From: Pseudomonas alliivorans
GTDB lineage: Bacteria > Pseudomonadota > Gammaproteobacteria > Pseudomonadales > Pseudomonadaceae
Direction: 5' to 3'
Length of the DNA: 64,000 nucleotides
NCBI RefSeq assembly: GCF_017826695.1
Contig: NZ_JAFFZW010000009.1
Span: 153,579 to 217,578 of the forward strand
Shown: piece after piece, positions 1 through 8,066 of the stretch
Layout: the number at the start of each line of letters is the position of its first letter
Numbering within the stretch: position 1 is the stretch's first letter
Position numbers and translations under genes: made by a program
The notes under the pieces: model-generated
Seen by the model: only the letters and a program-made list of their open reading frames with translations
Databases searched by the model: none
What the model was told of the DNA's origin: nothing

Positions 1-54
1 AGTGGCCAGTCGGGTGCAGAAGTGATTGCAGCGAACCCTACGCTGAAGTTCTGA
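1..54 (+). CDS. C-terminal end of a gene cut by the window edge (possible DUF2796/ZrgA-type protein)
   Basis: Reading frame 1 is open from the first base and ends at TGA 52-54, giving 17 residues that finish in NPTLKF. The context (ABC ATPase, FtsX permease and DUF3299 gene downstream) matches the zinc-starvation operon PA4063-PA4066 of P. aeruginosa, whose first gene is a DUF2796 periplasmic protein. The identity is inferred from context and from a GQSGAE-like tail; the sequence itself is too short to prove it. Confidence 0.4.
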   Translation, partial: SGQSGAEVIAANPTLKF

Positions 55-73
55 TCCTCTTTCGCGGCACAAT

Positions 74-97
74 GACCGGGCCTGGCCCGGTCTTTTG
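74..97 (+). terminator. Hairpin with T-run after the first gene
   Basis: GACCGGGCC and GGCCCGGTC form a very GC-rich stem with a minimal loop, followed by TCTTTT. It lies between the partial first gene and the ABC ATPase gene. It could be a full terminator or a partial one that lowers expression of the ABC genes relative to the first gene. Confidence 0.6.
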
Positions 98-123
98 ATT
101 TTCAACCGAGCGTGAGTCAGACC

Positions 124-834
124 ATGACCCAAGCACTGATCGAGCTGTCCGACCTGAGTTTCAATTGGCCGGGTCAGCCGCAGCTTCTGGACATCCCCGA
201 ATTTCGCCTGGAAACCGGCGAAAGCCTTTTCCTCAAAGGTCCGAGCGGCAGCGGCAAGACGACGCTGCTGGGCCTGCTGGGCGGCGTGCAAAAACCCGTC
301 AGCGGCAGCATTCGCCTGCTGGGGCAGGAGCTGTCGAGTCTGTCGGCAGCGGCACGTGACCGTTTCCGTGTCGATCACACCGGCTACATCTTTCAGCAGT
401 TCAACCTGCTGCCGTTTCTGTCGGTGCGCGAGAACATCGAACTGCCCTGCCACTTTTCCAAAGTCCGCGCCGAGCGTGCGAAACAGCGGCACGGCAGTGT
501 CGAAAAAGCGACCACCACCCTGCTCACTCACCTGGGTTTGAAAGACCCGGCCATGCTGACCCGACGTGCAGACTCGCTGTCCATCGGTCAACAGCAACGG
601 GTCGCCGCTGCACGCGCCCTGATCGGCCAACCGGAACTGGTGATCGCCGACGAGCCAACCTCTGCGCTGGACGCCGACTCACGCGAAGCCTTCATTCGGC
701 TGCTGTTCGCCGAATGCCGCGAAGCCGGCGCCAGCCTGTTGTTCGTCAGCCATGACCAGAGCCTGGCACCGCTGTTCGATCGCAACCTGTCGCTGAGCGA
801 CCTCAATCGCGCCGCCGTTGCCGTGGAGATTTGA
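124..834 (+). CDS. ABC transporter ATP-binding protein (LolD/MacB-like)
   Basis: This 236-aa nucleotide-binding subunit energises an FtsX-type permease. Walker A GPSGSGKT lies near residues 39-46, the Q-loop Gln near 91, the signature LSIGQ near 152-156, Walker B LVIADE near 172-177 and the switch His near 210. The ATG at 124 is preferred because GTGAG sits about 8 nt upstream; an in-frame GTG at 112 would add four residues. The permease gene starts one base after its stop. In P. aeruginosa the equivalent gene is in a zinc-starvation operon, so a role in metal homeostasis or envelope maintenance is inferred. The substrate is unknown. Confidence 0.85.
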   Translation: MTQALIELSDLSFNWPGQPQLLDIPEFRLETGESLFLKGPSGSGKTTLLGLLGGVQKPVSGSIRLLGQELSSLSAAARDRFRVDHTGYIFQQFNLLPFLSVRENIELPCHFSKVRAERAKQRHGSVEKATTTLLTHLGLKDPAMLTRRADSLSIGQQQRVAAARALIGQPELVIADEPTSALDADSREAFIRLLFAECREAGASLLFVSHDQSLAPLFDRNLSLSDLNRAAVAVEI

Positions 835-835
835 G

Positions 836-2101
836 ATGTATCTGTTTCGTCTGGCCATGGCCAGCCTGGCCAACCGCCGTTTTACCGCTTTCCTGACCGT
901 TTTCGCCATCGCCCTGTCGGTCTGCCTGCTGCTGGCCGTCGAGCGGGTACGCACCGAGGCGCGTGCCAGTTTCGCCAGCACCATCAGCGGCACGGACCTG
1001 ATCGTGGGCGCACGCTCCGGCTCGATCAACCTGCTGCTGTATTCGGTGTTTCGCATCGGCAATGCCACCAATAACATCCGCTGGGACAGCTTCGAGCATT
1101 TTGCCGAGAGCAAGCAGGTGAAATGGGCAATTCCGATTTCACTCGGCGACTCCCATCGCGGCTACCGGGTGATGGGCACCAACGCGTCGTACTTCGAGCA
1201 CTATCAGTTTGGCCGTCAGCAGCATCTGGAACTGGCTGAAGGACGTGAATTCAAGACCGATCCCTTCGAGGTCGTGCTCGGTTCAGAGGTCGCCAAAGCG
1301 CTGCATTACAAACTGGGCGACAAGCTGGTGCTGGCTCACGGCGTAGCGGCGATCAGTCTGGTCAAGCATGACGACAAGCCCTTCACCGTGGTCGGCATCA
1401 TCAAACCCACCGGCACGCCGGTAGACCGTACATTGCACATCAGCCTGGGCGGCATGGAGGCCATTCACATCGACTGGCACAATGGCGCGCCCGCTCGTGG
1501 CAATGAACGCATCTCTGCCGATCAGGCACGCAACATGGACCTAACGCCGACCGCCATTACAGCGTTCATGCTCGGCCTGAACAGCAAGATCTCGACCTTC
1601 AGCCTGCAGCGCGAGATCAATGAATACCGTGGCGAGCCCATGCTCGCGATTCTGCCGGGCGTGGCCTTGCAGGAGCTGTGGAGTCTGATGGGCACGGCTG
1701 AAAAAGCCCTGTTCGTGATTTCGCTGTTCGTAGTGCTGACGGGACTGATCGGCATGCTGACGGCAATTCTGACCAGTCTCAACGAACGCCGTCGCGAGAT
1801 GGCGATTCTGCGGTCGGTCGGAGCCCGGCCCTGGCACATCGCAAGCCTCCTGATACTCGAGGCTTTCGCGCTGGCGCTGGCAGGCGTTGTCAGTGGCCTC
1901 GCACTGCTCTATATCGGGATCTTCGTGTCTCAGGATTACGTAATAAATACTTACGGTTTGTACCTCTCGCCTATGCCACCTGGCCAATATGAATGGAAAC
2001 TGCTGGGTGGCATCCTCGCTTGCGCGCTGTTGATGGGAACCGTGCCAGCCTGGCGAGCCTACAGGCAGTCACTGGCAGATGGTCTGTCGATTCGTTTATG
2101 A
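836..2101 (+). CDS. ABC transporter permease, FtsX/MacB type
   Basis: The 421-aa protein has an N-terminal transmembrane segment (about residues 10-30), a large periplasmic MacB-PCD-like domain, and three C-terminal membrane segments. The conserved FtsX cytoplasmic loop NERRREMAILRSVGA lies between the first two of these. The start ATG at 836 follows the ATPase stop by one base and has GGAG upstream; an upstream in-frame ATG at 818 lies inside the ATPase gene. It should form a MacB/LolCDE-like mechanotransmission complex with the preceding ATPase rather than a classic import channel. The cargo cannot be read from sequence. Confidence 0.85.
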   Translation: MYLFRLAMASLANRRFTAFLTVFAIALSVCLLLAVERVRTEARASFASTISGTDLIVGARSGSINLLLYSVFRIGNATNNIRWDSFEHFAESKQVKWAIPISLGDSHRGYRVMGTNASYFEHYQFGRQQHLELAEGREFKTDPFEVVLGSEVAKALHYKLGDKLVLAHGVAAISLVKHDDKPFTVVGIIKPTGTPVDRTLHISLGGMEAIHIDWHNGAPARGNERISADQARNMDLTPTAITAFMLGLNSKISTFSLQREINEYRGEPMLAILPGVALQELWSLMGTAEKALFVISLFVVLTGLIGMLTAILTSLNERRREMAILRSVGARPWHIASLLILEAFALALAGVVSGLALLYIGIFVSQDYVINTYGLYLSPMPPGQYEWKLLGGILACALLMGTVPAWRAYRQSLADGLSIRL

Positions 2102-2112
2102 GGACCTTCATA

Positions 2113-2634
2113 ATGCGGCGCATGCTACTCACTCTGCTGCTCTCGGTTTCCACATCACTGTGGGCCGCCGAGCCGCGTGTACTGACCTGGGCCGAGATGA
2201 TTCCGCCTGATGCACCTGTCGTGAAACCGGTGACCACACCGATGCACGACTTGTCGAAGATGTCCGATGCACTGGCCATGGAACAAGCACCCGCGGCCAG
2301 CCAGCTGGCGCCTCATGCGCCGGTGGTCAAGGCACTGGATGGCAAGCAGGTGCGTTTGCCGGGTTACATCGTTCCACTGGAGGTCAGTGAGGAAGGCAGA
2401 GTGATCGAGTTTTTGCTGGTGCCGTATTTCGGTGCCTGCATCCATGTGCCGCCGCCGCCGGCGAACCAGATCGTGCATGTCACGAGTGAGCTGGGTGTGA
2501 AGGTCGATGAGCTGTATCAGCCGTACTGGATCGAAGGACCGATGCAGGCCAAATCGTCTTCAAGCGAACTGGCAGAAGCGGGTTATCAGATGCAGGCAGA
2601 CAAGATTTTTGTCTACGAATTGCCAGACACGTGA
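2113..2634 (+). CDS. DUF3299 periplasmic protein
   Basis: This 173-aa protein has an N-terminal signal peptide (MRRMLLTLLLSVSTSLWA, cleaved before AEPR). A conserved DUF3299 core follows, with LPGYIVPLE and the segment YFGACIHVPPPPANQ carrying a Cys and a His that could bind metal. The ATG at 2113 is chosen because AGGA lies at 2101-2104; an alternative ATG at 2098 overlaps the permease stop. It ends the four-gene block that matches PA4063-PA4066, where zinc limitation induces the genes. The biochemical function is unknown. Confidence 0.8.
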   Translation: MRRMLLTLLLSVSTSLWAAEPRVLTWAEMIPPDAPVVKPVTTPMHDLSKMSDALAMEQAPAASQLAPHAPVVKALDGKQVRLPGYIVPLEVSEEGRVIEFLLVPYFGACIHVPPPPANQIVHVTSELGVKVDELYQPYWIEGPMQAKSSSSELAEAGYQMQADKIFVYELPDT

Positions 2635-2660
2635 AGAGAACGGGGTTCCCAGCGATTTCA

Positions 2661-2701
2661 TTGAGCTGAGTCAAAGTCGCCGCTCGACAGCGCTTTAACA
2701 T
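2661..2701 (+). promoter_or_regulatory. ANR/FNR-like box and -10 of the oprG promoter
   Basis: TTGAGCTGAGTCAA at 2661-2674 matches the ANR/FNR consensus TTGAT-N4-ATCAA at 8 of 10 positions. A TAACAT element at 2696-2701 is placed where a -10 would lie if the box were centred at about -41.5, the class II position. ANR control of oprG is known in P. aeruginosa; its conservation here is inferred from this site. Confidence 0.55.
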
Positions 2702-2737
2702 TCCGCCCATAAATTTCGACTGATTCCTGGAGCCCCA

Positions 2738-3424
2738 ATGAACACATACCTGCTTCGCGCCTCGCTCGTCGCGCTCGCCATCGCCGCTCCCACTGCCGCC
2801 AATGCATACGAGGCTGGCGACTTCATCGTTCGCGCTGGCGCGGCGCACGTACAACCCAACGAAGACAGCGGCGAGGTCAGACTCGACGGTTCCAAGGTTT
2901 CAGGCACCAAAGCCACGCTCGACGGCAATACACAGCTCGGCCTGACGTTTGCCTACATGCTGACCCCGCACATCGGTATCGAACTGCTGGCCGCCACACC
3001 GTTCAGCCACACCGTTGCGGTGAAGGGTCTGGGCCCTGGCCTTGACGGCAAGCTGGCCGACATCAAGCACCTGCCCCCAACCCTTTCGTTGCAGTACTAC
3101 CCGATGGAGCCTTCCTCCAGATTCCAGCCTTACGCGGGCGTGGGCATCAACTACACCATGTTCTTCGACGAAGACCTGACGGGCGACCGCAAGAACCAGG
3201 GCTTCAGCAACCTCAAACTGCAGGACTCGGTCGGCCTGGCTGCGCAACTGGGCATGGACTACATGATCACCGACAACGTGCTGGTGAACGCCTCGGTCTG
3301 GTACGTCGACATCAACACCCAGGCAACGGTGGACGGACCGTCGGCACTGGCGGTCGGCAGAACCAAGGTGGATGTGGAAATCGACCCGTGGGTCTACATG
3401 GTCGGCGTGGGTTACAAGTTCTGA
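2738..3424 (+). CDS. oprG: OmpW-family outer-membrane protein (OprG)
   Basis: This 228-aa, eight-stranded outer-membrane barrel carries a signal peptide (MNTYLLRASLVALAIAAPTA, cleaved before YEAGD). It has the family's N-terminal DFIVRAGAAHVQPNED, the central GIELLAATPF strand, SLQYYP and PYAGVGINYT, and the terminal VGVGYKF ending in Phe. The ATG at 2738 has GGAG about 7 nt upstream. OmpW/OprG proteins are implicated in diffusion of small hydrophobic or amino-acid solutes and in the low-oxygen response. The gene has its own promoter and terminator and is a single unit. Confidence 0.93.
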   Translation: MNTYLLRASLVALAIAAPTAANAYEAGDFIVRAGAAHVQPNEDSGEVRLDGSKVSGTKATLDGNTQLGLTFAYMLTPHIGIELLAATPFSHTVAVKGLGPGLDGKLADIKHLPPTLSLQYYPMEPSSRFQPYAGVGINYTMFFDEDLTGDRKNQGFSNLKLQDSVGLAAQLGMDYMITDNVLVNASVWYVDINTQATVDGPSALAVGRTKVDVEIDPWVYMVGVGYKF

Positions 3425-3452
3425 TCCACCGCGCTTCAATCGTTTAAAACAG

Positions 3453-3484
3453 AAAGGCACCCGGATGGGTGCCTTTGCTTTTAT
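3453..3484 (+). terminator. Terminator of oprG
   Basis: AAAGGCACCC and GGGTGCCTTT pair as a 10-bp stem around a GGAT loop (3453-3476), with a short T-rich tail GCTTTT. It lies 29 nt after the oprG stop. Confidence 0.8.
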
Positions 3485-3742
3485 GGGCGTTCGACAACAA
3501 ACTCGCCAGGCACCTCGCGCACCACCATTCCGGGGCGCTTATCCACATCGTTTTCGTCCTGCATGCCGTACGTCCGCTGTAAAAGGGCGACGGATACCAG
3601 GAGTCGTTATGCCGACTGAGAAGATCAAAAGTCGCAACTACAAAAAAGACAGAATGATCCTACAGCTCGATACCGAGCGCGGACGCGGAGCGGCCTGGGC
3701 GGCATGCCAGCCCGGAGCCTTGGCACGATCCGGATCGTGTGA
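3485..3742. other. Intergenic stretch between convergent oprG and epimerase
   Basis: No family-assignable gene is seen in this part of the 318-bp gap. One plus-strand frame opens at ATG 3609 with CAGGAG upstream and reads MPTEKIKSRNYKKDRM before running antisense into the epimerase, stopping at 3821. It is basic and unlike a known family, so I treat it as an unproven small ORF. Confidence 0.4.
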
Positions 3743-4672
3743 TCAGCGTTCCATCAACAGCGCCAGCCCTGTATTCAAAGGCGTAGGTTCGTCGATGTTG
3801 AAGTGTTCGAGGAGCCGCTGATTGCTGGCCCGCGAATGCTTGATATCACCTGAGCGCGGTGCCTGATAACTGACCTGCGGTTGCTTGCCTGTCACCTGCG
3901 CCAGCGCGGCGAGCAATTCGTTGAGCGAGGTGGTCTGGTTCAGGCCGACATTGACGGCACCGTCGATGGCGCTTTTCAGATTTAGTCCCTGCAACAGCAG
4001 CTTGACCAGATCGCCAATGTAGAAGAAATCGCGGGTCTGCTCGCCGTCGCCGAACACCTTGATGGGCAAGCCCTTTTCGATGCGCTCGGCAAAGATGCTG
4101 ATCACACCGGAGTACGGCGACGAAGGATCCTGACGCGGCCCGAAGATGTTGAAGAAGCGGAAGACCACCGGTTCAAGGCCGTGCTGGCGACGATAGAAGT
4201 CCAGGTAGAACTCGCTGGCCAGCTTGTCCGATGCATAGGGTGTCAGGGGGGCTTTGGTAGTGTCTTCGGTGATGGCCTGGCCTTCGCCGTTATTGCCATA
4301 GACCGCCGCGCTGGATGCAAAGACCACTCGTTTGATGCCTGCCTCGCGCATGGCTTCGCAGACATTCAGTGTGCCGATGAAATTGCTCTGGTGGGTACGC
4401 ACCGGGTCGTCCACCGACGCCTGTACCGAGGCCACCGCCGCCAGATGCACAACCGACTGACAGCCCTGCGCCGCTCGCTTGACCAACGCAGCATCCGCGA
4501 CATCGCCTACGATCAGCTCGACCTTTGGATTATCCAGCGGCAGGTTGCTGCGTTTGCCCGCCGACAGGTCATCGAGAATGCGCACGGCATACCCGCAAGC
4601 CAACAACGCGTCGGTCAGGTGCGAGCCAATGAAGCCCGCGCCGCCAGTGATCAGAACAGGAGCATCAGACAT
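3743..4672 (-). CDS. NAD-dependent epimerase/dehydratase (extended SDR)
   Basis: The 309-aa protein has the Rossmann motif GGAGFIGSH at residues 10-18, DD at the end of beta-2, the S120/S121 pair and the catalytic Tyr146-x3-Lys150 (YASDK). The FRFFNIFGPRQDP and DGEQTRDFFYI motifs are those of UDP-sugar 4-epimerases. The ATG at 4672 lies just before SDAPVLITGG and overlaps the end of the upstream RmlD-like gene by 8 bp, implying translational coupling. It is probably a nucleotide-sugar 4-epimerase of the PA4068 type. The sugar is unknown and no glycosyltransferase lies nearby. Confidence 0.85.
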   Translation of the reverse strand: MSDAPVLITGGAGFIGSHLTDALLACGYAVRILDDLSAGKRSNLPLDNPKVELIVGDVADAALVKRAAQGCQSVVHLAAVASVQASVDDPVRTHQSNFIGTLNVCEAMREAGIKRVVFASSAAVYGNNGEGQAITEDTTKAPLTPYASDKLASEFYLDFYRRQHGLEPVVFRFFNIFGPRQDPSSPYSGVISIFAERIEKGLPIKVFGDGEQTRDFFYIGDLVKLLLQGLNLKSAIDGAVNVGLNQTTSLNELLAALAQVTGKQPQVSYQAPRSGDIKHSRASNQRLLEHFNIDEPTPLNTGLALLMER

Positions 4673-5549
4673 GTCGGTAGTACCGATCCAGCAGGCTCGG
4701 CAGACCGGCGCGCCAGGCGCGGGGCTTGATGCCGAAGGTATGGAGAATTTTCTTGCAGGCCAGCACGGCGTGCTGCGGCTCTTCGCCCGCATCGGGACGA
4801 GCGGCGTGGGCCTGCGCAGTGGGGGACTCGACGGCCAGGGGATGCAGCAGACGTGCTTCGGTGAGCACCGCCTGTCCCAACGCCAGCGGCGTAGTGGCCT
4901 CGTGGCCGGCGTAGTGGTAAGTGCCCCACAACGGCGCTTCGCAGTCGAGCTGCTTGAGCACTGAAATAAGCACGCGGGCTGCGTCGTCTACCGGCGTCGG
5001 ATTACCACGACGGTCATCGGCCAGCAGCAACTCCTGGGGTTTCTCGGCACTCGACAGAAAACGGCCCAGCACGCCATCGATGCTGTCATCCAGCAGCCAG
5101 CCGAAACGAACCAGCACGTGTTGCGGACAGGTTGCACGTACGCTTTGCTCGATACGCCACAGCGCCTGACCGCGAAGGCCAAGCGGCACTGGCTCGTCCT
5201 TTTCACTGTAGGCAGTGGCACGCGAGCCATCGAACACTCGATAGCTTGAAGGCTGGACCAGCGTAATGTTGTGGTGCTGACACAATTCGGCCAGCCGCTC
5301 GACGGAGCGTTCCTGGCGGGTCAGACGCGCTTCACTTACCGTCTCCGCCTGAAACCAGTCGAAGTAGTAAGCAAGGTTGATCAAGGCATCGGGACGGGTG
5401 TCATCGAGCAGTTGCGTCAGGCTCGCTGCATCCCAACCGTCTTGCGGTGGACGCGGCGCGAGGAAGCCAATGTCTTCCTCGGCACCCAGACGAATCAACG
5501 CCTGCCCGAGGGCATTCCCGCCGCCCAACAGCATAAGGCGCATTCGCAT
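4665..5549 (-). CDS. RmlD-like sugar-nucleotide-binding protein, probably lacking catalytic residues
   Basis: This 294-aa protein resembles dTDP-4-dehydrorhamnose reductase: an N-terminal GGGNALGQAL nucleotide-binding loop, the QPSSYRVFDG strand and the FGWLLD segment. In the helix that should hold the catalytic Tyr-x3-Lys it reads PLGLRGQALWRIEQ. Alignment by eye to the usual PLNVYGRSKLAGEQ puts Arg126 for Tyr and Leu130 for Lys. It overlaps the downstream epimerase gene by 8 bp and matches the PA4069-PA4068 pair. A binding or scaffold role, or a different chemistry, is inferred. The start is MRMRLMLLGG (5549) or MRLMLLGG (5543). Confidence 0.75.
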   Translation of the reverse strand: MRMRLMLLGGGNALGQALIRLGAEEDIGFLAPRPPQDGWDAASLTQLLDDTRPDALINLAYYFDWFQAETVSEARLTRQERSVERLAELCQHHNITLVQPSSYRVFDGSRATAYSEKDEPVPLGLRGQALWRIEQSVRATCPQHVLVRFGWLLDDSIDGVLGRFLSSAEKPQELLLADDRRGNPTPVDDAARVLISVLKQLDCEAPLWGTYHYAGHEATTPLALGQAVLTEARLLHPLAVESPTAQAHAARPDAGEEPQHAVLACKKILHTFGIKPRAWRAGLPSLLDRYYRHV

Positions 5550-5665
5550 AGAGTCAGCAGGCTCGGTATCAGAATCATCAAATAGATAAATGAAAAACGC
5601 CTGCAAACATAACACGTTGGCCGCCAACCCCCAACAGTTGCGCAGCCTGGCGGGTTAATGACGCG

Positions 5666-7942
5666 TTACGTGGCCGCCGGACCTGGCGCACCGCCGCCCT
5701 TGGGCAGGCTCAGCGGTGCCGGGGACGCCGGTGGTGCTGATGGCGCTGGCGGCCCTTCGGCTTCGGTACCGGCCTGTAGCGCAGCGATGCCAGGGCTCAT
5801 CACCATCTGTGGATAAGTCTGGGCAAAGCGTACGCTGGGGTGTTTATCCACAAGCCGCTTGAGCCGCTCGTTGAAGGCACGACCCACCGCGTATTGCCCG
5901 CCGGATGAGGTGCGGAACTGCGCAGTGAGGACCACACCATTGAGGTCCATGCGGTCCACACCGAACACTTCCAGCGGACCTTGCAGGTTGTTCTTGAGCA
6001 GAACGTCTTCGGTGATCGAATGGCCGACTTCACGGATCAGCGACAGCGCATCATCGATGTCCGAGTCGTAGGTGAACTGTACCGAGAAGAACGCATAGGC
6101 AAACTGGCGGGACTGGTTGGTGACGGCCTTGATCTGTCCGAACGGCACCGAGTGCACGAAGCCCTTGCCATCTCTCAGGCGTACGGTACGAATGGTCAGG
6201 CTCTCGACCGTGCCGGAGTGCCCGGTGCTGAGCACCACCCAGTCGCCGATGGAAAAGGTGTCTTCCACGATGATGAACAGGCCGGTAATCACGTCCTGGA
6301 CCAGTTGCTGCGAACCGAAACCGATCGCCAGACCGACCACACCGGCACCGGCCAGCAACGGTGCGACGTTGATGCCCAGGTTGGCCATGGTGGTGATCGC
6401 GCAGATCACTACCAGCACGATCTTCACGGCGTTACGCAACAGCGGCAGAATGGTCTTGACTCGGGTGCTCGGCTGACGACCGCTGCGATGGTTGATTGGC
6501 GGCTTGAGCGCCTCCTGGATAGCCGTGTCCAGCACGACCCACAACAGCCAGGTCACCAGGAAAATCAGACCGATGCTGCTCAGCGATTCACTGATGACCC
6601 GGCCCAGGGTATTGCGCTGGGCGAATTCGAACATCGAAAAGCCCCAGATCCGGCCCAGTACTTCGATGAAGGTGATCGCCAGAGCGATGCGCATCACCGC
6701 ATACACCAGGCTCAGCAAACGCGCCTTGTACACATGCCCGCCGCGCCCGAGTTCTTCGGCAGGCTTGAACATGTGCTGGAAAACGGTGCTCATGAACACC
6801 GTGGCAATCAGCAGGATGGTGGTGAACAGGGCGCAACGCAGCGCCTCCTGACTGTCTTCGCCGGCACCGATCAGGTTGATGGCCGACACCAGAATCATCA
6901 GCAGAATGGGCAGGTGCCACAGGTTCGAAAAGATTTTCAACGACTGCTGCAAGGCCGGACGCTGCAGACGGCTGCTCAACGAACGGTTACGAATGAGGTG
7001 CGCCACCGGGCGACGCACCTTGATGATCAGCATGCAGAACACGACCGAGGCAAACAGACCGGTGAACACGGCCACACTGGTGGTCACGTTGCTGCCCAAC
7101 TGGCGGGCAATCTGCGGGCTGGTCAGCGCATCACTGAGCGCCGCCAGAAAGCCGACCACAAACAACGGCCTGGGCGCATAGCGGCGGATCATGCGCACCG
7201 CGGCACGCTTGTGCCCGGAATTGAACATCACGATCACGCACAGCAATACCGACGTCGAGACAATGCCGCTGCTGGTGGCGTAGGCGAAACACAACGCCAG
7301 AGCCCGTCCGACCGACGAGGGCATGAAGTGACTGACGTAGAGCGTCAGGGGCAGACAGATAATGGCGGGCAGCGTGAACGGCAGGACGTACTTGAGCAGC
7401 GCCTGACTGCGCTGGCGGACACGCAGGAACGGCGTCCGACAAAGACGCACAGCCACAAACCGCCCGACGGTGGTCAGGACCGCGAAGGCACCGATCCAGA
7501 CGAAAGACAGAATCAGGAAATCGCCGACGACACTCCATGGCGAACGCGTGGTGCGCTTGTTGACCAGTTTTTCGATTTCGTCGGCCGCACGGTCAGCGCG
7601 CAACCGCCAGGCGTCCAGCAGATTCTCATCGAGATTGAGCTTGTCCTGCACGTCATCGATGCTGGTGCTGATCGCCCCTAGCAAGCCACCCTGCACGAGC
7701 AGCTCGGCTGCAGGTTCGGTGGCTGCGGGGTCTGCCTCATCCGCCGGTTTGGCATCGGCCTTGTCGGTTGCCTTGGCATCGGCCTTGTCCGCCGCTTTGC
7801 CATCCGGTTTTTCGGCGGCCTTGTCGTCGGCGGGAACTGCCGCACTCATGGGCAATGCAGGTACATCCGCCGCCAGAACATGGAAACTGCCCGTGAACAG
7901 CAGCAGCCCCGTAAGGATCAAGGTTTTCAGCTGAGACGCCAC
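5666..7942 (-). CDS. Large MscS-family mechanosensitive channel
   Basis: This 758-aa inner-membrane protein opens with a signal peptide (VASQLKTLILTGLLLF, cleaved before ADVPALP). An Ala/Lys/Asp-rich tract of repeated KAxDKADAK units (residues about 40-80) and a short periplasmic helix region follow. About ten membrane segments lie between residues 140 and 520. The MscS pore helix and beta domain come next, with AGAGVVGLAIGFGSQ at about 531-545 and DTFSIGDWV at about 561-569. A Pro/Ala-rich tail ends the protein. The GTG start at 7942 is chosen because GAAGGAG precedes it and the signal peptide begins there. It resembles the larger paralogues (YnaI/YbdG/MscK range) rather than 286-aa MscS. 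It should protect against hypo-osmotic shock. Confidence 0.88.
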   Translation of the reverse strand: MASQLKTLILTGLLLFTGSFHVLAADVPALPMSAAVPADDKAAEKPDGKAADKADAKATDKADAKPADEADPAATEPAAELLVQGGLLGAISTSIDDVQDKLNLDENLLDAWRLRADRAADEIEKLVNKRTTRSPWSVVGDFLILSFVWIGAFAVLTTVGRFVAVRLCRTPFLRVRQRSQALLKYVLPFTLPAIICLPLTLYVSHFMPSSVGRALALCFAYATSSGIVSTSVLLCVIVMFNSGHKRAAVRMIRRYAPRPLFVVGFLAALSDALTSPQIARQLGSNVTTSVAVFTGLFASVVFCMLIIKVRRPVAHLIRNRSLSSRLQRPALQQSLKIFSNLWHLPILLMILVSAINLIGAGEDSQEALRCALFTTILLIATVFMSTVFQHMFKPAEELGRGGHVYKARLLSLVYAVMRIALAITFIEVLGRIWGFSMFEFAQRNTLGRVISESLSSIGLIFLVTWLLWVVLDTAIQEALKPPINHRSGRQPSTRVKTILPLLRNAVKIVLVVICAITTMANLGINVAPLLAGAGVVGLAIGFGSQQLVQDVITGLFIIVEDTFSIGDWVVLSTGHSGTVESLTIRTVRLRDGKGFVHSVPFGQIKAVTNQSRQFAYAFFSVQFTYDSDIDDALSLIREVGHSITEDVLLKNNLQGPLEVFGVDRMDLNGVVLTAQFRTSSGGQYAVGRAFNERLKRLVDKHPSVRFAQTYPQMVMSPGIAALQAGTEAEGPPAPSAPPASPAPLSLPKGGGAPGPAAT

Positions 7943-8066
7943 GCAGTTTTCTCCTTCGATGGACAGGCAGGGCTTCAACCCCAAGGAACTGATTCCTGTT
8001 TGCGTGGCAAGTTCGGTTTTGACACTGGAAATAGATGAGCCGATGTTTCCGATGGCCTTGTGCCTG

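Noticed and set aside
5981..7681. A 566-codon plus-strand frame over the MscS gene
   Set aside because: Gln/His/Arg/Asp-rich translation typical of an antisense shadow; the minus-strand channel gene is well supported.
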